A DNA stretch of 64,000 nucleotides from contig OW028573.1 of NCBI GenBank assembly GCA_932294295.1, positions 56,701,829 through 56,765,828 of the forward strand. Reading direction: 5' to 3'. Position numbers and translations under genes: made by a program. This DNA is from Alitta virens (lineage: Eukaryota > Annelida > Polychaeta > Phyllodocida > Nereididae). Positions 1-11,560 of this stretch are shown here, one piece after another. Below the pieces are notes generated by a model. It ran no database searches and was not told where the DNA came from. It saw nothing but the letters and a program-made list of their open reading frames with translations. The number at the start of each line of letters is the position of its first letter. Positions within the stretch are counted from its first letter, which is position 1.

Positions 1-3000
1 GCAAACAAGGAGGTCTGCTGCCCTCCGCTCTCTTCAATTGATTACACTTGGCCAGTGCGAACACAGGGCTACATTGGACCACTGGTCACTCTGTTTGTCC
101 GGCTGCAGCATCACTGAAAGCTGGTCCAACTGCAGAAACAACCGATGCAGAGGCACCACTGCTGCAGGAGCACCAAACTGCAGGACCCCAGCTGCCGTTG
201 CATCTGCAGGGGCTCACAAGTACACCCACCCCCTCTCAACCCCTCACTCTTTTGTCCGACCAGATGCTCCTCTCGGAATTGATTGACCCCCGAATCCATT
301 ACTGGCATTATACTGAAGCTGCAACTCAATCTAGCCCTGGTGACGGGAACCTCCTCTCTGGTCGCTGGTCAATTGACCAATTACGTAATGCCGATTGCCT
401 CCCAAAGATTAAAACGTGAGACGTCCTCAAGTCCAATCGATTGCCAACCAAAAACTGTCTCTCCTCTCCTTTCTCTCATAGAACATATTGCAGCTCACTG
501 CTCAAGTGTATTTTGAGAGAATTTCTCTTCTGATCCCGACTAACGACTTGTTACATTTAATTATCCAATTCCCTCTGATGGTAGACAAGGGACCCCAGCT
601 ATGTGGTAATCTTGGCTTTCAGCAGTGCTTTGGGTGAAAAATGCCTAATATAGAAATCCTTTAGAAACCGAATATTGTTTCAAGTTTTTAAGAAGTAACT
701 CTTCGAGTTCATTCATTATTCAAACTCTAGAAGTCTAAGGGAATACAATAACTCACATTCAGCTCATCTTCTCTGTCTTAATTGAGGCATCGCTTCACCT
801 ATGTACCAGCAATCTAAAGGTCCGGAATAAATGATTTATGACAGCTTTTAGATTGCTTTATGTGCATATGATTTGTAATTCATTGATGTGTTTCATCTTC
901 CCCTGCCAGCTTTCTAGAAAGAATTGGCTGCTTTGATTATCCTTTCATAATCAATAAGGGCGTCATTTATCATTTGGAACCTTGGGACTGTGCATTCATT
1001 ACGTATTTGGTGTGACTGTCTACCAATAGGTACATGATTAATATCCTGTCGAGTATGAAATGGTCATATTGTTTGCACTCAACTTTGCTCTTTGCTAATT
1101 TTTTCCTGATGATTTACCCGCCCTCAGCATCCTCTCATCTCGCACTGATGCATGTGGAATCCAAATGATGTGTCAGGTGATACTAGGCTGCCAATATAGA
1201 GTCGTGTCTTTTGGTTTACAAGATATTACAGTTCTCATCTCATATTCTCTATTTGATCTTGTTAATTATTCAGACGAAATGTGCTTCAGCTTGACAACTG
1301 ATCCAGCATAATGTGCTGCCTTTGATCTATGTTGCTTTGTATTTCTGACTGTTTGCCAAAATATGAAGTTATCAGTATTTGGCATACTTACTGCTGCTGG
1401 ATATCATTGTAATCTGCCTCTGTTTCTGATTCATATGCCTCTGACTTGTTGCCAAGCCTTTCAGGCACCTGTGTGTGGCACTGATAAAGCATGCCAAGGG
1501 GGTTGTTGGGCTCTGCTTGAAAGGCTCTAGTTTGACAAAGGATAAAACCATAGATAGTTCTGCTACATTGGGCTATATACCACAGGGGATTTATACAACA
1601 AATGTGCAGACTATAGGACTATCAGAGACATAGCCTCAGGGATTAATATTCCTTATTTGATTCCCTCCCCACTGATATACCTAAAGCCTTTTATGTAGAT
1701 TGTGATGTCTGCATGAGAGCTCCAACAGGTGTGCTGTATGTTGTATTAATAATTGAACGTAGAACACACAATTATTGCAATTCACTTAGGTAAGATAATT
1801 TGCCCTAGACTTGTGCGTGCATCAAATCAAGAGTGCTCTTGTTCAGGTGTCGACCCACTGGCATATTCGACAGTTTCAGGCATTTGTCTTGTCTTTTTAG
1901 TGGTATATTTACTTCATATTCAAGGATTTGGCTTTCCCTTTTTGTTCTTTGTTTGTGGCTTTTCCATATTATATTTATTCTTTAAGGTTCAAACCTAGTA
2001 CACTTACCATTCACGTCTGCCTCTGGAAGCTAATCAAATATAAGCTGAATAAACTTCAGACCAATATATAAGTATTAAGCATTCAGACATGTTGGAACAT
2101 GCATGTACCAATATTAAACAAACACTGTACATGCTCTGCTGTGTAGCAACCAGTTATAAACCAGCTCACTATTGGAATCGCTTAGACCATCTATAACCAT
2201 TTCTCTGTTATTACTACCTCGCTGATACGCCTACCTCACAGTTAGGACCTCTCAATTTTGGGCTCTTAGTGATCATATCACATGCTCATCAAAGTGATAT
2301 TGTATAGGATTATTTTATTGGTGTTCTGATTTAGATTCTATTGTCTAATTATAATCTTTGGTTATTTTATTCTATTGAAAACATTTCATCTGTCCTTCTG
2401 GCGACTGTACGCCAAAAAAAAACAAAAAAACTCCCAATTCACCACCATAATGATAGTAGTGAATTGGGAGTTTCAAGTATGCTACTTGCCAATGTCTGGG
2501 CGACAGTTTCATTGCCAGCCATGATTTAGTTTTGCAAAGCAGCCGCCTCATTCAAACTGCCTTTTGTCTCAGATCTATTTGTGAAAGTAATCAACTTGGG
2601 TCTCGTATGACTAATGAACGTGTTCCAAATGATCAGGCTTTGATGATAAGCCAGGTTGCCAAACAAGCTCCCGTGCCAAAATGTACAGCAAAAAAAAAAT
2701 CGAAGTTGTTTCCACGGTTGGCAGGCGAGTGCTTGAATTGCTATTTTAGCTCTCGTTAAAAGAGCGAAAGAAAAGTCACCTGTGGCAGTGGATGGCTGGG
2801 AGCGGGAGCAGGGCAGCTTTCGTGATCCGTCATTTAGACGAAATTGTTGAAAAGTGTAGCGGGCAATGTTTGCCACTTGGAGGGCAGCTGTGAAAACGTG
2901 AGAGATCAATAATCGATCACCTGACGGCCATGGAGCAGGGATAGGGCTGAAATGAAGTGAGCATTTGCTCAGTCATTGCTTGATGTTCTGTTGGCTGCTG

Positions 3001-3779
3001 CTGCTGGGCACTGATGCTGCAGTGATTGTGTCTCTGACTCCTCATTGCCTGTGTCTGTGCCTGCGTCTGTTTGTTAGGCACACGCAGGTGTTCTCCAAGG
3101 GAACACACTATCACTGTGCATGTATGGACACTGATGAGACTTATTGAGGGGCTGCTGGACCGATGCTGCAAGGCCAAAGAGAACTGTAATGACCGTGTCC
3201 TGATCAATAGAGCATTTCGTGAGCAGTTGCATGTGCCCCATCTTCCACGAAGGACAACTAATCTCACATGTAATGCAGTTAACTTGGATTTATTGAAGAT
3301 TTCGAAGGAGCATGCTTCTCATTAAGACCCTTTTCTCCCCCTTTTCTCCTTCCGTCTTAGGTGCATGTTCAAAGCCTTTCACCAAGCAGTCAATCCAACT
3401 TTTTTTTCTCACTTTCTTTTTCATGTTTGCTTCAAATATAACAAGCACAAGTAATGAACCGTCAGTGTGGATCAATGCAGGTTTGTGACAAAGAAACTTG
3501 GTCTAAGGTCTAACATTTCTTGCTTATTTCCCCCTCTTTTAATTGCTCATAAAGGTAAGGTTGGAATTGGAAAACTCTCTAACCCAATACAGCTGCAATT
3601 ATTGACACAAAAACCAGTATTTCGTTTGGATAAACACCAATGAATAGTAAAGCGCAATGTGATGAGAATACAATGCATATAGTTAAGGCTGGCGTGTTTC
3701 ATCAGCTAGTATCATTGGCTTACAAAGTGCACCGGCAAGGCCATTATGAGTAGCGAGGCCCTTGAGTGCACCTCCTGTC
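1..3779. other. Non-coding, AT-rich spacer
   Basis: Open frames here are short, lack family similarity and show no matched splice structure. A hydrophobic, start-initiated stretch at 2983-3064 (MFCWLLLLGTDAAV...) could be a distant signal-peptide exon for gene A, but its only phase-1 donors are weak and lie in CTG/TGT low complexity. Otherwise only the hairpin at 2428-2473 stands out. Confidence 0.5.
2428..2473. repeat. Perfect 15-bp hairpin
   Basis: AAACTCCCAATTCAC (2428-2442) and its exact complement GTGAATTGGGAGTTT (2459-2473) are separated by 16 nt. The arms are shorter than a usual pre-miRNA. Confidence 0.8.
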
Positions 3780-3889
3780 TCGTGTTTGCAAAGGTCAGCA
3801 GGATCCGCGAGAGGGCGCCCTGTGGCTGGTGGGCGTGATTGCGTCTGCCAGGGCTTGACACGTCCATTAGAGCGTCCTGCGCCATGTGC

Positions 3890-4040
3890 TACGGCCCTGA
3901 CGTCTGTCTAGCACGTTGTGCGCACGCAAACCGGAAGTTGATTTGAACACAAGTGTTGCCGAGTGCTACTGATGACGTCGGGTAGCACGTTCCGAGCATG
4001 CGCAAAGAATGAGTGGAAAGTTCAAGCGGAAGTACACCAG
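3890..4040. promoter_or_regulatory. Promoter-like CpG-rich patch with ETS, CRE and NRF1-like sites
   Basis: Within 3780-4250, CpG density rises sharply. Visible elements are CCGGAAGT (3931-3938), TGACGTCG (3973-3980), GCATGCGCAA (3996-4005) and GCGGAAGT (4026-4033), a combination common at housekeeping or bidirectional promoters. A GGGGGCGCC core follows at about 4220. No coding exon is recognised next to it, so the gene served, if any, is unknown. Confidence 0.4.
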
Positions 4041-6046
4041 GGCAGTGACTGAGTCATCCGGCTTGCGGGTTGATTAGTTTAGGCAAACTGGATCCTCTGA
4101 CCACATTGCAAGGATTTGAGAGGCAGAAGCTGTAATAGGAGTGACCATCTTCTAAGGTCAGCTCATTAGGAGCAGTTGTTGGTGTATTTACTGGAGAGGA
4201 CGTTGGTTTATTTCCCGTAGGGGGCGCCGCGTTGGGCGAAGTACAGTAATAAACCTTTTTGCATGTAAATAACGGAAGGAAATAAGCGGCTCGCCACAAA
4301 AGAGAATATCCGAGACATGCTGCTCTGTTTATGAATATTGCACTGCTCATACCTCCATTATGTATCTAATTAATATGTTAATAAGCATATAGTTTGGCAG
4401 ATGGAAAGATATGGTTTTCATTATGGGCCAGTGTCGTGTCTCAACTGGTCGATCAATATTTATGTACTCGTATTTCTTAATTGGTTATATGAATATCGTA
4501 TGCTTTGCTGTATTTGCATTCATTCAGCCGAATTTATTGAATATGTCTGCCAGAATTAGCGCTTTATACCTATATTTTGACGAATTATGCTGGTGATCAC
4601 TAGTTTTATGGCTGCTATAGCTCATTTCCATCTTGTGTACTAGCCACCAGAGCTTCTGACAGCCCCTGTATCATACGATATTTTTATGGGGCACCTGTGT
4701 AGATTTAGAGGGTATTCAGTATGGAGAGTGCCACTTCATGACATGATTCTTCATGAGGAAGAAGAGAGCTCGGCTCATGTCTACATGACTACAGAGATCA
4801 TGGAGAGTTGGTGGGCATAAATGTCAGAGGCAGATGGGGGAGTTATAGGCCATGAGCTCCAAGGAAGGAGTACATCTCTTGCTCCTGTCAGTGATCTACC
4901 TGGGGGAATGTTTATAGCAACGTGACGATAGGGAGCCCTGAGGAATTCCAGGCAGCGGTGTCTGCAGTCGGTGGTCCCTGTGAACTCACCTATACCCCGG
5001 GGATCATTCTTTTACTCGCTGATAATACTATCACAACTTACCAATAAATCTTCGCCCCTAGGTTGTGTTCCTGCACCTCAGCTAAAAATAACCGTGTAAT
5101 TGAACTCCACTGCAGGTGTGTTACGTCACTAGTGCACTACATGACCCTTCATGGCAATTAAGCTAACAGGTTGCAATCGAATGTCAATTAAACCTTTCTT
5201 TCAGGCTTTTAAACAACAATGTGAGAGTTTACCCTCAGTGCTTTCTTGGTGCTTTGTTTTTACGCAATCCATAGCTCCTCTGCCGCTTAAAGAAAACTCG
5301 TCAATAGTCAAGTTTCAACTGCCTTTAAACTTAATCGATGTGCCTTCATAGCAACCTAGACAAAATTCACTCACAAATAATTTATCAGAATTTGGTTTAT
5401 AGTTTCATTTCACGACGCATTAACTTTTTAAAGTGTTAACAGACTCCTGACATCTATGTATTTTGATGAAATGTATGATAACTGATAAGCTATGAGTTAT
5501 CTTTGATGTGTATAGGTAAACCTATAGCATTGCACACAAGCTAAATGCAGTCAGGTGAAAGACATTGCACAGCAAGGAGAGAAAGCTATTCCAGGAATCG
5601 GGCTCTGTTTCTGGGGTTATTTAAGGGTACAGAAGTTTTACTGCTGAGCTCTGACCGTGAAACAAGAACACGTAAACTCGTGTTTCTAGGACGTGAAAAA
5701 ATTCTGCTTAGATGGCTGTACTTCCTGTTGCTGGGGTGGAACGTATCTTCTACATTTGTTCTATTGGTATCTGAAGCTTGTATGTAAGAGCCCTCCCCTC
5801 CCACTCACGCTTTGAAGACGGGTCTATCTCCCACACACACAGAATATTAAAAAAGATCCTATTCTTTTCTCTAGTTTATTATGTGTTTTTTTTTAAATAG
5901 AGGAAAAATACACATCTATGTTATTTATGATTTCCGAAATTTTAATGCAGTCTCTCATGACAATACTTAAAGAAAAATCGTCCATATCTCTTTAAACCTG
6001 ACAGGGTTGCATTTATTTTTTCTGTTCACAGGAAGTCTTTACTAGA

Positions 6047-6135
6047 CCGGAAGTGTGGTTTAGGCTCCATTTTACCGGCGGAAGTGCTTGTGTACTTTAA
6101 GTGATATATACAACTGAGATGTTTGCTGATTCTAA
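6047..6135 (+). promoter_or_regulatory. Paired ETS motifs and possible untranslated first exon
   Basis: CCGGAAGTG (6047-6055) and GCGGAAGTG (6078-6086) sit 31 bp apart. About 50 bp further is a good splice donor, TCTAAG|GTGAGG, at 6136. This could be a promoter plus non-coding first exon for gene A, 8.8 kb downstream, but nothing links them directly. Confidence 0.3.
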
Positions 6136-7591
6136 GGTGAGGTGGGCCAAAAATCAGCAAAGCTTTCAGACTTTCAATGACTTTTAGGAATTACTCGTTT
6201 GTTAAAAGCAGAATGGGGCTGAAATGTTTTTTTCTGTTTGTGATTTATTTTCCATGCAATGAGCTACTTCATCTGGGGCTCTGCAAAGCTCTGTCATTTG
6301 GAAGAATGAGATATCATTAGCGAGCAAAACAGCAGCCCACGATGGTCCCAGCAGCCTCAAAACTATCAAATTGAATCACGATATATCAATTAGAGTGGGC
6401 CACGTATTTCTGTTTGTAATTGACATACTCCAGACGGATCCTTCAGTGGCTTCTGTCACTGATGGCATTATGCATCTCAGATAAATCAAACCGAGGACTA
6501 AGTACGGCTTATGTGATTCAAAATAACTCCATTGAATCGGGACTGATGAATTTCTCAATTCTATCCTTGGTCCAGGAGTATGAAGCCCCAAGGCTGTTTG
6601 TCCAAGTCATCATATTTCGCATATATTTGTATTCAAATCCATTTAAAGAACTGCCACCAATGTAATTTAATTCTGAGAGTATACACAAGGTCGTCTGGCA
6701 ATCTTGAAACTGATGGAATCCTGGCAGTTTTTATTTCACTAGATCATACCGCTAGTCTGCTCTAATGAAATATAAGGTGACTCAACAATATTGATGTTTG
6801 TGTCAGTGTAGATATTCTGTGCTGCAAGCCGTGAAATAAGAGTCATGCCACTTTCTTATGAGAGGCTTACATATACATGCAGTTATGCACATGATCCTGT
6901 AAAGCATTATATGGCTACATATGATGTGAGCATGTCAACGAGGGTGTATCTCTGGGAGCCTGATGAAGCCCTAGAATTTTACTTGAGCCCAGACATATTA
7001 TCCTGCAGTTGCAGATACAGGTGGTCGGGAGAAGCAGTTTTCTGCAGGAGTGTTGCAGAATCCATCACCCGAAAGGTCAGTCTGGTGATGGCGTGTCCGA
7101 GGGAGCTGCAGGATGCGGTGCCAGATGCGGATTACTGCAGCTGCAGGTGATGACAGGGCTCTCCGTGTGTGACAGGCCAACTGGCCAACTGTTGCAGAAG
7201 CTGAAGTGGGGATGAAGGACCAATTAGATGAGAAAGCAAGATGTGGCCATGGGTCACTTTGTGTCCTGCTTCGGTCACCAGACTCACCACTGGCAATGGC
7301 CTCTATCTATCTATCCATCTATCAGATTCTTTTTATTTTGCCCAAAAATATTTAGAGTTTATTTTCATATTTCATTTATAAATATTTGTTTCGCAAGAAG
7401 ACCTCACAAAGATAAATATATTTTATCGCTAGCTTGAGGCCACCTGGACCGATCCATTAATATTACATAGTGAACATTAAATCAAACACAATATGGAAAT
7501 TACTCTCATCAGTAGTAGTTTCATCTACGTTACTCATCTCAAGTTAAAGAATATAGTGTTGAAAAATATTATGAAGAATATTATGAAGAAG

Positions 7592-7684
7592 CAGACAGAC
7601 AGACAGAAATCTATCTATCTATATCTATCTATCTAACTATCTGTCTGTCTGTCTGTCTGTCTTATCTGTCTTATCTATCTATCA
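7592..7684. repeat. Compound (CAGA)/(TATC)/(TGTC) microsatellite, partly self-complementary
   Basis: CAGACAGACAGACAG is followed by CTAT units and then CTGTCTGTCTGTCTG, so the two ends are inverted copies and can pair. A second CTAT/CCAT tract lies at about 7300-7325. Confidence 0.85.
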
Positions 7685-10600
7685 GCATGATCAGTTTGTC
7701 GCCCTGTCCGTCATGGTGTCTAGCTGTCTGGCTGTCAATCAGCCTGACTGTCTTGTTTTGTCTCTGCTGCTGGACTGTACGCATGTACTAATCATATCAT
7801 CATAGACTCACATATGAGTTTGTTGCCTCAACGTAGACCACAGGCGCAGTACTCACTATCCAGTGTGCTAGTGGACCCATGGAGCTTTCGAAAAGCTGAA
7901 AAATGTCTTAACCTTTACACCGTTCAGCAGCTGCGTTCTAGTATTGTTAGACTTTTTTCTGATGAGTATGCTGCACATACACATTGATACCCAGACAGCA
8001 GTATCAGTAAGGGAGAGAGGGAATTTTATTTTGGCCAAAGCAGCGTAAGTGACTCTCGGATACAAAAGCCAATCCCGTCATGCAAATGCCATTTTGATGT
8101 GGTTTTGACATCTGCTGCCTTCGATTTATCAAATTTTTGTTTGTTTTGTCGTCTGCGGGGAGAGGTTAGGAATTTCGCCTCTGGTTGGTTTTATTCTGGA
8201 AAGTGCCATAAACCAACTGGGGAATTACAGCTACATTATAAAACACAATGCTCTTCATATTTCCCTCCAATCAAGCTGAGATGGAATGGAAATTCTCTCC
8301 TGAAATATCTCTAACGCAATTATGATATTTCTGTAAATGTTCAATATTATTTCACTGTTGATTTTACTGGATGGGAAATGAAGTGTGGCATTTAAGGATA
8401 ACACATATTAGCTCTTGCAATGATGTGTTATTCTTTTTGAAATATGGCTTAGTAAGTAGTTACTGCTTCGTCTGTATCAGACAGTGAGGACAGGAAGTGC
8501 AAGTAATAGAATGTTAAAATATTCAGTATTTTCTGTTTGCTCTAAGTGAATCTGAGGGAGATAAAAGAGCTAAGGAGACTTTTTGTGCAATTCCAAGAGC
8601 TTTAGTTCGGTGCTTCGTGAAATGGATTTTTCTACAGCTGTAAATTAGGCAATTACAAAGAGCATTAACGGAGCTGAAATATTATCTGCGCTTTAACTAA
8701 AGTGCGCAGTCGTTGGTGACGCCATTTTTCTTGGAGCTCTTCATTATGGAAGCAGGGAAAGAAGCTTCCGGCACAGCAGCGACATCTGCGACCTGTCAAG
8801 TGACCGAGACATGACTTGCTTGACCAAAGTGGGCAGTGGACGGTCAGCGGACTCCCCGGGCCATGTTTATTTGATAAATCCAGCAATGGGGATTCACAGG
8901 CTGCTCTGAGCTGCAATTAGTATGATATGAATTCACATATATCGCCTCATTTTATGACCGTGATATCCTAATGCATATGCTTGTTTATCGCACCCCGGAG
9001 GCTTCTATTCTGCCCACTATGATGTATGGGTCGAGGATGCCTTCAACCATCCCAATGCCTTGCTTTGTATGTACTGAAAACTTTCATACAACTCGCTTCT
9101 TTGACAGGCCTGTTTTGTCTGCATTTGCTCAATTTTCCTGCACTTGTTGTACCTCGCACTTTGAGCAGCTGAAAGTCTGAAACTTCTGACATTTCCATCC
9201 GCCATATGGTGGAGCATCTAACAGCCTGTTCAGCTTCCATAAGAATGCTTGGCCGCTAATGACTGAGCAACGTGCGTTCTAGATATTATGGTGAAACAAT
9301 GAGTGCATTCCTATTTCGACATTTGATCTAGCAACAACAAAAATCTGAAGATTTCATAAGGCAAATGATTAACCTCAGTACTTTTTCAGTAGGATACTTT
9401 TCCAGACTTCGACGTCTCTTTTTAAGTGGGGTCAGTGAGTCACTTTCATTTTGACACAACATTCAATCGACCACTGAGGTGTCAGGTTTCTTCCATTGAA
9501 TCACTGGATCAGAAAACTCCCGAACTTGGAAAAAAGGGGAAGAAATGAAGGTGCCAAGTCTCTTGACTTGTGATTTGATGAAACCCTATAGATTTATTGA
9601 TCACGCCAACACGGTCATTACCTGGGGGTAATTGTATTTACTCAAGGTTCTTTCAACTTTGAGGGTTATTGCTGTGGTTGTCATTGAATGGATAGAGTTT
9701 CATGGACTGTGTTTGAACAAATGCTTCATTGCCTCTGGGTTTATACTTGGTAGCTTGTTGCAATACAGTTTCCAAGACAGGTGCTTTGCACTAAGAAAAT
9801 TTGTCGCTTTAATGTAAAAGCCCGCCTCGCATATATTTGCCTTTGAAGGTGTCTCAATCTTTTCAGGATATCTGCAAGCTGATTTTGATAACACCTTACT
9901 ACACTGCAGATCTAACACTGTACAGGACGGTGTACTTGGTATCTATTGATGTGAACATGCTGATGCTTTTAAGTTTTCAGGTGTGATAATTTATCCTCCT
10001 CCACTCAGAATGAAAAACATTCTGGGTAAATCTAACAAAGGTGTGATGCTTTCCCCATACACACTGCTTGGTATGCGTCTGAACTTTGCGAAACTAACAT
10101 AACTGCGAGAACTCTGTCGGAGGCATGTACCATATACTATGATATGTGTATTTTGACATAATAAATTGCAATTACCTGCTATGGCAGAATGCCTTATATG
10201 CAGTAATACAGGAGATGACACATTAAGCAAACGTGACCCGTAGGTAGTTCGACCGAGTCCTGTTTTCTTGAGCAAGTCTTACAGATGACATTTTTAATAA
10301 TGTATGGCTGGACCCTCTTGACATTTGGCTGAAAAAGGTTAAAGCAACTCGTTTGATCTTTGCTATGCGTCTGCACTTCTCACATTCTGTGGCTGTTGTG
10401 CATGCCTCTGTATTCCGTTTTTGATGGATGCCTCTTACAATATATTATCAGGAAAGCAATGTAATGGGCACTGCCTGCTGCTGCTCTGATGTAGCTCCTA
10501 TAGAGGGGCAAAAATATTCATCAGGGATGCTGCTGGACCACTAGAAAGGCATGATGCTGTGATAAAGAGTTGTGATGCCCCTCTATCGCATAGCAGCCTC

Positions 10601-11514
10601 TGAAGCAACTAGACAGGCGATGGCTGAGGCATACATGTATGTAGGTCATAGATATGGCTGATACATAAATCCAGCAAGGGCCATTTGTATCAGTATGTAG
10701 TACTATTGGCTGTCATACCTTGTTTCCTATTCTGTGGTACGACGTGCTTTATATTCTTATTAGGAATGCTTCTTTTTTCTTTTTTTTTACCAGATTTGGA
10801 TATGAAAAAACTTACAAAAATGTTTTAGCAGGAATGTTATTAATTTTACAGGTGTGTTATGAAAATACTTGAAAAATGATTTGAACTGAAACTAATAGAA
10901 TTTGACACGCTGGATAGATCTGTTCTATTTACGTTTGATTCTTTGAATTCAGCTTTTGAACTTGAGTATCCATGCAGGTACAATGTCCAAAAGACATCCC
11001 TGTGAAAGCTGATGTAGATGCGCGCAGGCGGAAGTGGGCAAGTGTGTATGGCAAGCGGAGCACGTGGGCAGCAGGGCAGGGAATGGTGGCTCTCTCCTCT
11101 CTATCAATAATTTATTTGGAACGCGGGGCGTCGTTTGAACTGATGATTAATATAGACAGGGCTTCTGTATGATCTGGTCGTCATATTCTGCCAAGAATGG
11201 CAAACCTGTACATCAAAGAAAATAGTGAATGGCGTCATTAAAGCGTGAACGTTGCTCAATCTCTGCAGGCCAATCCAGGAAGTTGCCTTCCTCTGTACTA
11301 GTAACACGGCCACATAACAGGCTTCCATATCATCGCTTCTCTAATGATGCTCATGACAAAGCCGGGCGGCTAACTTTTTATCAATGTCTTGGCGCGCAAA
11401 GGCAGACGAACCGTTTGGTAAAATCGTAACCAGTTAGTTTTATTGTGTGGCCCGCCGTTTGATCAAAGCGCCTGTGGCATCATGCCGAAGGAATTAAAAG
11501 CATTAGAGGGACAT

Positions 11515-11560
11515 GATGCTGATGAAGATGATGATGATGATAACAATAAAGATGACGATG
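11515..11560. repeat. Imperfect (GAT)n tract
   Basis: GATGCTGATGAAGATGATGATGATGATAAC-type triplets form a short low-complexity run in the region 5' of gene A. Confidence 0.7.

Noticed and set aside
2983..3064. Possible signal-peptide exon for gene A (MFCWLLLLGTDAAV...)
   Set aside because: The N-terminus looks right, but the phase-1 donors (C|GTCTGT and similar) lie in CTG/TGT low complexity, and it is 12 kb from the SUEL exon with no supporting 5' homology to genes B and C.
6845..7150. 101-codon open frame upstream of gene A
   Set aside because: No recognisable domain and no matched splice structure; AT/GC composition changes inside it without a coding pattern.
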